A stretch of 64,000 bases of DNA, taken from positions 21,290 to 85,289 of the forward strand of contig VGBZ01000010.1 of NCBI GenBank assembly GCA_016870275.1. Direction: 5' to 3'. The translations under genes were made by a program, and so were the position numbers. Positions 50,899 through 59,061 of the stretch are shown piece by piece; positions within the stretch are counted from its first letter, which is position 1, and each line of letters starts with the position of its first letter. The notes beneath the pieces are model-generated. The model saw nothing but the letters and a program-made list of their open reading frames with translations, was not told the DNA's origin and ran no database searches. This DNA comes from Actinomycetota bacterium (GTDB lineage Bacteria; Actinomycetota; Acidimicrobiia; Acidimicrobiales; Microtrichaceae).

Positions 50899-52257
50899 AT
50901 GGGTCGGTCGGTTGACATCGAACCTGGATTGGAATGCTTGCCCGCCGACGCGGGTGATCCAGCTGCGGTCGACTCACAGGTGGCCGATGATCAAGACAAC
51001 GTCGCTGCGCCGGTGACGGTGCTCAATCATCGGAGCCCAGCTCTCGTTCGCACTCGCTTGTTGGTCGTTGCGGTGGTGTCGCTGATCTACTTCCCGATCG
51101 TGTGGTCGGTGGCGCTACGCACCGACATGGAACCGCACCTCTTCATCGCCGAGCAATTGGCGATCTCGGGTGAGGGGCCAAGTCCCTACTTGCTGTTCGC
51201 CCAGCTCACCACAGCAGTGCGGGCCTTCTTGCCGGTCGGAGAGCTCGAGCTGGTCGCACCGCAGGTCAACGACCGATCGTTCAGTTGGGATCTGGCAGGA
51301 GTGCTCGTTGTAGTGGGTGCTGTCGTGGTCACTGCCGACATGGTGCTCCGCCGCTTGGCGCGGTCGATGGAGAAGTCTCGAAGGGGCCACGTTCTCCCTC
51401 TCGCCGGCCTGGCCACTGTCGGGTTGATGATCGTCACACCGGTGACCCTGCTGACTCTGGCCAACCAGCAACTCCTGACCGGGTACGTCGGCGTGAACGT
51501 GTACCACAACCCGACGGTGACGCTCTCGAGGCCGTTTGCGCTCGCTCTGTTCTGGTTGGTGACATCGAGAATCTACGGGCGTTCGCGACCGACCGCTGTG
51601 TTGTTGACCGCAGTGATGTCAGTTCTCGTTCTGATGGCCAAACCGAGCTTCACGACATGTTTCCTTCCAGCAGTCGTCCTCACGATCCTCTGGGGATGGC
51701 GACGCCTCAGGTCGGTTGACTGGCGATTGATCGGTCTGGGATTCGTGTTGCCCTCTGTCCTGGTGTTGGGGACGCAGGCGCTGCGAAGTCCAACCGGCGA
51801 GTCCTCGGGCCTCGCATTCTCGCCGTTCGAAGTGTTGCAGCGAATGTTGGAACCCAAGGGGATGTCACCGTGGTTCTTCATTGTGCTGCTCGGCGCATCG
51901 ACATTGTTTCCGATTACCGTGGCACTCAGTGTCCCGGTCGCTCTGCGCCATCGGGGCCTGCGTCTGGCCTGGCTCACGCTGTTCGTTGCCTTGGTCTACT
52001 TCTGCCTGCTCGAGGTCACGGCATACACGGACCCCGGCGACTTCCTGTGGGGAGCTCAGATCGCCTTGTTCATTGTCTTCGTCGAGTCGACAGCGGTCGC
52101 GCTGCAGGCCCTCGGTCCCGGAGGTACACATGATGCCGAGGTTGAGCGACGCCTCGGTCTTCGGCGCATTGCCACCGTCACCACATTCGGATTGCACGTG
52201 GCGTCGGGAGTCGTCCTCGCGGTGGTCGAGATCGTCGCGCCAGCTCGCTGGTGGTGA
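50899..52257 (+). CDS. Polytopic membrane protein, GT-C-like, function unknown
   Basis: The protein is 452 aa from ATG 50899, which has GGAGGAG at the right distance; GTG 50827 is an alternative. It has a hydrophilic N-terminus and about ten transmembrane segments from residue 60. An acidic, probably external segment near VWSVALRTDMEPHLF and MAKPSFTTCFLP near the middle match the architecture of the protein at 43676, so the two are probable relatives. Its long periplasmic-type loops suggest a GT-C transferase or polymerase. Confidence 0.7.
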   Translation: MGRSVDIEPGLECLPADAGDPAAVDSQVADDQDNVAAPVTVLNHRSPALVRTRLLVVAVVSLIYFPIVWSVALRTDMEPHLFIAEQLAISGEGPSPYLLFAQLTTAVRAFLPVGELELVAPQVNDRSFSWDLAGVLVVVGAVVVTADMVLRRLARSMEKSRRGHVLPLAGLATVGLMIVTPVTLLTLANQQLLTGYVGVNVYHNPTVTLSRPFALALFWLVTSRIYGRSRPTAVLLTAVMSVLVLMAKPSFTTCFLPAVVLTILWGWRRLRSVDWRLIGLGFVLPSVLVLGTQALRSPTGESSGLAFSPFEVLQRMLEPKGMSPWFFIVLLGASTLFPITVALSVPVALRHRGLRLAWLTLFVALVYFCLLEVTAYTDPGDFLWGAQIALFIVFVESTAVALQALGPGGTHDAEVERRLGLRRIATVTTFGLHVASGVVLAVVEIVAPARWW

Positions 52258-52504
52258 CTCGCTGTTGGTGAACCTTGGCACCTGGGCCGGTGAGTTCACC
52301 ACGTCCGGCGGTTCCCCGGAACCCACTCCGCAGTATCGGACCTGACTGCAGCCGAGCAGAGCGGGTCTCTCGGTTGAGGACTTCCATGGTGTGGGTCCGC
52401 CGAGCACCGTCCTCCACACCCTTGCGCAAGTGGGTGTGCTGCAGGTTCGCCTGGCGTATCGTGATCCTGCCCGATCGATGACACGGGCTGCGAGAGGGTG
52501 ATTG

Positions 52505-53332
52505 ATGGCCGACGAAGCCAAGGTGACGTGGTCCGCGTTGGACGATGACGATCTGCTGGCGTCGGTTCAGCGAACGTTCGGTGCTGTCGAAGTGGCCCAG
52601 TACTACGACGAGTGGACAGAACGGTACGAAGCTGTCTTCGGCGATGTCTTCCAGCACCTCAAGGCAGTTGACCGAGAAGAGTTGTTCGACCACATGGCGC
52701 AGGTGGCCGAAGTCTCGGCGGCAACTCGAGTGCTTGACGCAGGGTGCGGCGTGTGTGGTCCCGCCATCGAGTTCGCTGCTCGAAGTCATGCGTCAATCGA
52801 CGCCGTGACGGTGTCGCCCGGACAGGCCGACCGGGCTCGGGAACATGTTGCCGAGCGGGGATACTCCGAGCGGATTCGTGTCCACGTTGGCGACTTCCAT
52901 CACCTCGACGAGTCATTCGGGTCCGACTTCGATCTCGTGTACTTCCTCGAGTCGTTGGTTCACGCTGCAGAACCAGCCGACGTGATTGAGTCCGCCCATG
53001 CGGTGCTTCGGCCCGGGGGAGTGCTGTACATCAAGGACTTCTACCGCGGTCAGTCTCCTGATGACCCTGCCTACCAGCGGGTGATCGACGAGTGCGTCGC
53101 TGCGACCAATGAGATCTGCCGGCTCACGATCCGGAACTCTGCCGACGTCCTCGGGTGGATCGAGGCGGCCGGGTTCGACATTGAGGTGGCGCAGCCCTTG
53201 GCGGTTTCTGCCTACAGCATCGACGACGGACACGAGTTCTGTGAGCGCTACGACCTCGATGTTGCCGCCGGACGCGACTTCCGAAACACCTTCTATCTCG
53301 AGAATCTCGAGATTCGAGCCCGGCGCAGATGA
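52505..53332 (+). CDS. Class I SAM-dependent methyltransferase with unusual motif I
   Basis: The protein is 275 aa from ATG 52505. Motif I is VLDAGCGVCGPAIEFA at 76-91, with Cys where Gly is usual (GCGVCG). YYDEWTERYE before it and FDLVYFLESLVHA as motif IV fit the sterol/tocopherol or Methyltransf_11 C- and O-methyltransferases. The Cys should be tolerated. It is isolated: 247 nt after the membrane protein and convergent with the GT4 gene. A role on a lipid or sugar intermediate is inferred. Confidence 0.82.
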   Translation: MADEAKVTWSALDDDDLLASVQRTFGAVEVAQYYDEWTERYEAVFGDVFQHLKAVDREELFDHMAQVAEVSAATRVLDAGCGVCGPAIEFAARSHASIDAVTVSPGQADRAREHVAERGYSERIRVHVGDFHHLDESFGSDFDLVYFLESLVHAAEPADVIESAHAVLRPGGVLYIKDFYRGQSPDDPAYQRVIDECVAATNEICRLTIRNSADVLGWIEAAGFDIEVAQPLAVSAYSIDDGHEFCERYDLDVAAGRDFRNTFYLENLEIRARRR

Positions 53333-53423
53333 CCGATGGTCTGTGGCCGGGGGCACCGGGTGCATTCCGAATCCGAAACCGGCTGGTCGAACACCATGTG
53401 CTCGCCAGTGAATCCCCCGCACG

Positions 53424-54638
53424 TCATGTCGATTCGGAGCCTGCTGTAGCCGAGAGTTGATCGTGGATCCATGACCCGACCCGCTCGGCGATGTGCGCTG
53501 CGGAGCGGTTCTTGCGGACGACGTACGCGCCGGTTGATCCGAGTTGCTCACGCCGGGAACGATCAGTCGCTAGCGCCACGATGGCCCGAGCCATCGCCAA
53601 CGCGGAGAACTCCTCCACGATGATGCCGCAGGGTCCTTGGGAAACCAGTTCCCGAACGCCACCCGAGTCGAACGCCACGACCGGCAGGCCCGACCCTGCG
53701 GCCTCGGCTGCGACCAGCGGCGCGGCGTCCTCTCGGGCGGTGGACACGAAGATGTCGGCTCGAGCGAGGATCGGTCCCGGATCCTTGAGGTGACCGAGAA
53801 ACACCACCCGCTCTCCCAACCCGAGTCGATTGATCTCGAATCGCAGTGGCCATGCTGCAGGGTCGTCGAGGTTGTCCCCGCCGAACCACTCGAATCTCCA
53901 GTCGATCTCAGGAGCCTGCTTCACACAGCGGTCGGCCAGTGCGATGAACATGTCGGGTGCCTTGCGCCAGTCGGTGAACCCTCCGCTCACAACCGTGCAG
54001 CGGTTTGCCAACGACGACTGGTATCGCCGGCTGGGGGAGACGCCTTCGACGTCGACTGGTGGTGGGACCACCGTGATGATCTCTTGTGCGACTCCGAGTT
54101 GTTCGACGAGGAAGTCCTCGACTGCATGGGAAACAGCGAGGAAGCCCTGTGAACTGCTGAGCAGGAGTCCCCGGTCATCGGCGTCGATGTTCGACATCCA
54201 GCCGGTGGAGAGTTCGTGGGCGATCAGGACCGTCGGCGCCTGCGGCGTGGTTCGGAGCAGTTCGACCCCGGCCGCGGTGGCGCCGTTGACCACGACCAGG
54301 TCGGCCGGTCGGTCGCCGACACGCACGCGGGTCGCAGCGGCTCGGACCCGACGACCCAGGTGGGCCAGACCGACTGCGTCGAACCCTCGGGCGACGAGCT
54401 GCTCGGGTGATCGGCGATCGAGTCCGGCGGTGCGGAGCTCACTCAGAGCGGCGTACTCCGGGGCCAGTGGCCCGGTGCGCCCGATGACGACCTCGGTGTC
54501 GAATCCGGGGTCGTCGATTCGCCAGGCCCGCAACCAGCGCAGGAGCGCGACCGGCGGACCGCTGCGTTCCGCCCCGTGCGCAAGGAAGCGGACCCGGGGT
54601 CGGCCGGTCGGTCGTTCAGCCGAAGTGGCCGTTGGCAC
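53424..54638 (-). CDS. GT4-family glycosyltransferase 1
   Basis: The 404-aa protein starts at GTG 54638, overlapping the 3' end of the BY-kinase gene by 23 nt. The GT-B layout is clear: an N-terminal domain with AHGAERSGPPVALLR, and a C-terminal GT4 domain with FVSTAREDAAPLVAAEAAGSGLPVVAFDSGG (the family's E-x7-E region reads E-x6-E, EDAAPLVAAE). Composition changes inside the gene: the first ~400 nt are very G/C-rich like the right flank, the rest is lower. The junction at about 54.2 kb is the probable right edge of the lower-GC segment. The enzyme should transfer a sugar from a nucleotide donor. Confidence 0.87.
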   Translation of the reverse strand: MPTATSAERPTGRPRVRFLAHGAERSGPPVALLRWLRAWRIDDPGFDTEVVIGRTGPLAPEYAALSELRTAGLDRRSPEQLVARGFDAVGLAHLGRRVRAAATRVRVGDRPADLVVVNGATAAGVELLRTTPQAPTVLIAHELSTGWMSNIDADDRGLLLSSSQGFLAVSHAVEDFLVEQLGVAQEIITVVPPPVDVEGVSPSRRYQSSLANRCTVVSGGFTDWRKAPDMFIALADRCVKQAPEIDWRFEWFGGDNLDDPAAWPLRFEINRLGLGERVVFLGHLKDPGPILARADIFVSTAREDAAPLVAAEAAGSGLPVVAFDSGGVRELVSQGPCGIIVEEFSALAMARAIVALATDRSRREQLGSTGAYVVRKNRSAAHIAERVGSWIHDQLSATAGSEST

Positions 54639-56556
54639 CGGTGCCCGGGCCCGGGAGTGGAGGCGGCGTGACCGCCGAGTTGGACGTGCCCGGTCCTGCG
54701 CTGAACGGTCCGGCCGTCGGGGCGCCGCTGGGCACGACCGGTGGCGGTGGCACCTGCTGGGCGGGCGCCGTCGCCGGATCGACCGTCGGCGGCGCAGGTG
54801 TCGATGCTGGTGCCGGCGGCGCGGGCGCTGGTGACGGCGGGACGGGTGCCGGCGACACCGGCGTGGCCGCCTGCTGCACCATCTCGGGCTCCAGGCGGGG
54901 AACGTCGGCCTTCTCCTTGCGGAAACGCCGGCGCTTGTTCTCCTTGATCCCGTAGTACTCGTAGAGCGAGCCGTACGACCCCTCGCCGGACACGCCGTTG
55001 AGGATCGTACCGACGATCGGGCTGTCGACCTGCTGCAGCCGCTCGAAGCACTGCTTGAGCTCCCGCTTGGACGTCTTGCCGGCCGTGGCGATCACCAGGC
55101 AGGCGTCCGTCAGGCGTGACAGGACGAGCGAGTCGGTCACGGGGAGCACCGGCGGGCAGTCCAACAGGATGATCTGATGGCTGGGACGCAGGGCGTCGAA
55201 CACCTGTGCCGTACGGTCGAGGCTCAGCAGCTCCGACGGGTTCGGCGGGCGGGGTCCCGAGGGGAGCACCCGGATGTTCGGCTGGTTGGGGGCCTGCTGG
55301 ACGGCCTCGTTGAGCGTCGCCGAGCCGACCAGCACCGAGGTGAGTCCGACGGATCCGTCGACGCCGAAGAACTGGTGGATCCTCGGGCGCCGCAGGTCGC
55401 AGCCGATCACCACAACCGACATGCCGGCATCGGCGAAGGCGACCGCCAGGTTGGCGACGGTGGACGTCTTGCCCTCGCCCGAGGTCGCGCTCGTCAGCTG
55501 GATCGCCGACATCTGACGGTTGAGCGCCAGGTACTGCAACGACGTCCTGATGCCCCGGTACGACTCCGCGGTCACCGACATGGGTGCGGAGACCGTGGTG
55601 AGTCTGGGTTCGTCCCGGTTCTTCCAGTCGTCGTCGGTCGGGACGAGGCCCAGGGTGGGCAGCCCCTTGCTGACGCGTTCAACGTCGCTCGGTGCCCGGA
55701 CGGAGTCGTCGAGCTGGTCGAGGAGGAACGCCAATCCGATGCCGATGAACAAGCCGAGGAATGCCGCCTGGATGAGATCCCGGATCAGCTTTGGGGACAC
55801 TGGTGACGAGGGCACGGTGGCGGGATTCAGGATCTGGATGCCGCCCGTGGTTGTCAGGCGCTCCGAGAGCTGGAGGATCTGAAGCCGCTGTTGGTAGTCG
55901 TTCAGCTGGGTCTGGAGTTCGTCACGCTCCGAGGCGATCCGGTTGTTCAGGCGTTCACGCTCCTGGACCGCAGCCACGTACTCGGTTGAGTCGACTGGCA
56001 GGTTCTTGATGCGCTCGTCGAGATCGGCGAGAGGAGTATTCAGGTCGTCGATCTGCTTCTGGTAGTCGTTGATCTGCTGGCTCAGGACCTCCTTGGACTG
56101 GGCCAGGTCGGCGACGATCGCGTTCAGTCGCTCCGTCTGGTAGGTCTCGGCGTAGAGGTTGACCTTCTCGGCGGCGACGACCGGGTCGGTGTCGGTGGCG
56201 CTCAGGATGATGATGTCGTCCTCGCCACCCGAGGCTGCGCTGATCGTGATGGCCCGCCCGTCGTTGGCCTGCTTCACCGCGTCGCGGATGGCGAGCGAGT
56301 TGATGATCTTCAGCTCGTTCTGGACCGCACGGGTCGGGTCGACCACCTGGGCCGACGGTTGGAAGATCGACTCCGACTGCTTCGACTGCAACAGCAGCTG
56401 GGCGGACGCCTGGTAGACGGGCGTCGTAGTGAAGTCGATCGCAGCGACGATCCCCATTGCGATCGCCACCGACACGACGATGACCGGCCACCGGCGCTTG
56501 AGCACCGTGAGGTACTCGCCGATGTTGTTCTCGGTCGTCTCCTGCATTGGTTGCAC
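54616..56556 (-). CDS. Wzz/BY-kinase chain-length regulator (CapAB-like) with Pro/Ala-rich tail
   Basis: The protein is 646 aa from GTG 56556 (after GGGGGA); ATG 56547 is an alternative. A Wzz domain has transmembrane helices near residues 24-40 and 261-281 with a coiled-coil loop between. The bacterial tyrosine kinase domain follows: Walker A SATSGEGKTS at 356-365, Walker A' VVVIGCDLRRP at 381-391 (Cys where Asp/Ala usually precede DLRRP) and Walker B IILLDCPPV at 462-470. A small Tyr cluster (YGSLYEYYG, about 528-536) is a likely autophosphorylation site. The last ~90 residues are a Pro/Ala-rich linker. Such proteins set glycan chain length in Wzx/Wzy systems. Confidence 0.93.
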   Translation of the reverse strand: MQPMQETTENNIGEYLTVLKRRWPVIVVSVAIAMGIVAAIDFTTTPVYQASAQLLLQSKQSESIFQPSAQVVDPTRAVQNELKIINSLAIRDAVKQANDGRAITISAASGGEDDIIILSATDTDPVVAAEKVNLYAETYQTERLNAIVADLAQSKEVLSQQINDYQKQIDDLNTPLADLDERIKNLPVDSTEYVAAVQERERLNNRIASERDELQTQLNDYQQRLQILQLSERLTTTGGIQILNPATVPSSPVSPKLIRDLIQAAFLGLFIGIGLAFLLDQLDDSVRAPSDVERVSKGLPTLGLVPTDDDWKNRDEPRLTTVSAPMSVTAESYRGIRTSLQYLALNRQMSAIQLTSATSGEGKTSTVANLAVAFADAGMSVVVIGCDLRRPRIHQFFGVDGSVGLTSVLVGSATLNEAVQQAPNQPNIRVLPSGPRPPNPSELLSLDRTAQVFDALRPSHQIILLDCPPVLPVTDSLVLSRLTDACLVIATAGKTSKRELKQCFERLQQVDSPIVGTILNGVSGEGSYGSLYEYYGIKENKRRRFRKEKADVPRLEPEMVQQAATPVSPAPVPPSPAPAPPAPASTPAPPTVDPATAPAQQVPPPPVVPSGAPTAGPFSAGPGTSNSAVTPPPLPGPGTGANGHFG

Positions 56557-56643
56557 TGCGTCCCCCCGCACGGGATTCGGATCCCAGGTTCAGTGGATGG
56601 CCGCAGAAAGTATGCCGTGGCGCGGCCTGCGAATGCGATCGGT

Positions 56644-57810
56644 TCAGGTGGATTTGCCCACGGGGACCGGGCGGTGGAGCCGTTCCATCGTCTCGTCGTA
56701 GATCGCCTCGACGCTGGCGGTGACGCTGGTCTGCGAGAACAACTCCTCGGCGATCCGCTGACCCCTCACCCCCATCGCCACGCGTTCATCGGGACGCATC
56801 TCGAGTGCATCGGCGAGTGCGTCGGCAACCTCGATGGCGTCCCTCGGGGCCGGCGTCCAGCCGATGCCGAGACCTCGGACCGCCCGGGTGACCTCACCGG
56901 TATCGGTGGCCACGAACGGGAGCGAGCTCGCCATGTACTCGAGCACGACCAGGGGCCCCGTCTCGTTCTTTGCGCACAGGACCCCTGCGTCGGCTCCGGC
57001 GAGGAGCTCCGGGACGTCGTTGCGGGCGCCGGTGGTCGTCACGTGATCGCGCAGGCCGAAGTCGTCCAGCATCCTGAGGCAGCCAGCGAAGTAGTCGGCG
57101 TCTGCCTCGGTGCTCCCGATCGCCAGGAGGTGCATCCGGTTGAGCAATCGCTTCGGGAGCGCGGCCATGGCCCGGAACAGCGTCGGGTGATCCTTCTGCT
57201 GGCGGAAGTTCGCGGCCATCGCAAAGACGACTGCGTCGTCCGGAATCGCCCAGATCGATCGGATGTCCGCCGGGACGATTCCGTCGAAACGAGTGAGATC
57301 AACCCCACTGCGGACGAGGTGGACGGTGGTGGGATCGAGCCCGATCGTGCGGCGGGCCCAGTCGCAGAGCCGCTCGTCGACGCCCACGTAGGTGTCGACT
57401 CCCCTCCGGAGCGCCTCACGGAGTCCGATCGGAGCGCTTCGATCCAGGTGGAGTCGACCGAAGTGGTCGTGGAAGAGGTGGGGTGTCCGAACGAGTCCTG
57501 AGAGTCGGGCGAGCGCCACGAACTTCATGCTGCCGCGACCGTGGCTGTGGATCAGGTCGATCTGACGCTCGCTGACCAGCCGGGAGAAGGCGACCACCTT
57601 CCGCAGGTCCCACGTCGCTGTGCGGCCGAGCGAGACGTGATCCGTGTCCTCGGTGAGCACGTCGGTGAGCGGTCCGCCGGATCGGGTACTGCAGAAGGTG
57701 ACCCGGAACCTGTTGCGATCCAAGGTGTTCGCGATGTCCACGGCGACGCGTTCGGCTCCGCCGACCATCATCGAGTCGTTCACGACCAGGACGTGCGTAC
57801 GATCAGGCAT
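56644..57810 (-). CDS. GT4-family glycosyltransferase 2
   Basis: The 388-aa GT-B protein has the N-terminal VVNDSMMVGGAERVAVDIA, an SGVDLTRFD segment that opens the C-terminal domain, and the GT4 donor site in NETGPLVVLEYMASSLPFVATDTGE. It overlaps the preceding GT2 by 8 nt and ends before the BY-kinase gene. It adds one sugar in the cytoplasm; donor and acceptor are not predictable. Confidence 0.9.
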   Translation of the reverse strand: MPDRTHVLVVNDSMMVGGAERVAVDIANTLDRNRFRVTFCSTRSGGPLTDVLTEDTDHVSLGRTATWDLRKVVAFSRLVSERQIDLIHSHGRGSMKFVALARLSGLVRTPHLFHDHFGRLHLDRSAPIGLREALRRGVDTYVGVDERLCDWARRTIGLDPTTVHLVRSGVDLTRFDGIVPADIRSIWAIPDDAVVFAMAANFRQQKDHPTLFRAMAALPKRLLNRMHLLAIGSTEADADYFAGCLRMLDDFGLRDHVTTTGARNDVPELLAGADAGVLCAKNETGPLVVLEYMASSLPFVATDTGEVTRAVRGLGIGWTPAPRDAIEVADALADALEMRPDERVAMGVRGQRIAEELFSQTSVTASVEAIYDETMERLHRPVPVGKST

Positions 57811-58909
57811 GGCGGGGAGCGGGCTTCGGCCGACTGGGGGTCATGGCCCGCACCACATCGAGCAGTGCGGTGCCGAGGCCTCTCACCCCACCTCCGTCTG
57901 GGGGAAGCCCGCCCAGCGCCAGACGGAGGCGCCCGCGACCAGGCTCGTCGATCCTGGCTCGTCGAACGAAGTCATTGGCGATCCGGCGGAGTGTTGCTGC
58001 CTCGCCGAAATCACCGAGCAGTTCGGCGCGTTCGGCCGCCACGTCCAACTGGTCCGCCCTCGCCCGGAGTCCGTCGGCCCGACGACCTCCGCCGCCGAGC
58101 AGGTTGGATCCGACACTGGTGGCCACGGCCTTGGGCAGCTCGGCCCCGACGAGCACGCCGGTCTCCTGGGATCCGTGGACCCGGAACCCCAGGAGTCGCT
58201 CCGGGATCGCCTCCACGGTGCCGACCGCGGCGGCGATCAGCGTCAGCCACCGGTCGTGTCGCATCGGGGCCACCGGGTGGTCCAGTTCCGGGGGGAACGG
58301 CAGCGCCGCGTCGACCACCCGGCGCCGCATCATCACCGTGCACCCGGTCGTGAGCGCCGTCGTGGCGGCGAGCTCCTCGGCGACGATCGGTCGCCGCCGG
58401 AGGATCCGCCCCACCTGCCGGGTGTCCCAGAGTCCGCGGTCGAGCGACCGGCCGTCCTCGCCGATCAGGTCCGCGTCCGAGAAGACGAGGGTCAGGATGG
58501 GGTCACGCTCGAACTCGTGGACGAGCCGGCTGAGCTTCTCCGGATACCAGACGTCGTCCTGGTCGGCCAGCGCCACGAACCGCCCCCGGCAGCGTTCGAG
58601 CGCCAGGGCGAAGTTGGCGGTCGAGCCGACCCGCTGGCGGTTGACCTCGAGGCGCACGTCGAACGGGAGCGTCGGGGTGAGATCCCGGATCGCAGCGACC
58701 GTGTCGTCGGTGGATGCGTCGTCCTGGACGACGAGCTCGTCGGGTAGGTGGTGCTGGGCGGCCAGCGACTCGAGGAACGGACGGATCCAGCGTTCTCCGT
58801 TCCAGGTGCACAGCGCCACCGACAGGTCGAGGGTCGGCCGACGGCGGAGACGATCGATCGACCGCGCCGCGTCGGCGGCTGCACGCGGTGCTGGATCGGC
58901 GCTGGACAT
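57803..58909 (-). CDS. GT2-family glycosyltransferase (rhamnosyltransferase-like)
   Basis: The 368-aa protein has GT2 motifs SVALCTWNGERWI, VVQDDASTDDT and ALADQDDVWYP, the last typical of rhamnosyltransferases. MRHDRWLTLIAA lies near the acceptor site. The C-terminal ~100 residues are helical. It is the first gene of the leftward set GT2-GT4-BY-kinase-GT4 and its stop overlaps the next start. Rhamnose as donor is only suggested by similarity. Confidence 0.87.
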   Translation of the reverse strand: MSSADPAPRAAADAARSIDRLRRRPTLDLSVALCTWNGERWIRPFLESLAAQHHLPDELVVQDDASTDDTVAAIRDLTPTLPFDVRLEVNRQRVGSTANFALALERCRGRFVALADQDDVWYPEKLSRLVHEFERDPILTLVFSDADLIGEDGRSLDRGLWDTRQVGRILRRRPIVAEELAATTALTTGCTVMMRRRVVDAALPFPPELDHPVAPMRHDRWLTLIAAAVGTVEAIPERLLGFRVHGSQETGVLVGAELPKAVATSVGSNLLGGGGRRADGLRARADQLDVAAERAELLGDFGEAATLRRIANDFVRRARIDEPGRGRLRLALGGLPPDGGGVRGLGTALLDVVRAMTPSRPKPAPRHA

Positions 58910-58952
58910 GCTCCTCGACCTCTCCGGTCGTCTGTGGTCCCCCGGGGCCGAG

Positions 58953-58980
58953 TGGAAACGGCCCGCACCCCGCCTATCCT
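58953..58980 (+). promoter_or_regulatory. Candidate promoter of the rightward glycosyltransferase operon
   Basis: TGGAAA (58953-58958) and TATCCT (58975-58980) are separated by 16 nt, each with four of six consensus bases, about 80 nt before the GT2 start at 59062. TATCCT followed by ACC also appears before carbamoyltransferase 1. Experimental proof is lacking. Confidence 0.35.
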
Positions 58981-59061
58981 ACCGAGCATCAGGCCAGGAC
59001 CCGCTGCTCCGACGTGGGGGAGCTGTCGCAGGGGTGTCCGACGAGACCGGTCAGGTGAACG

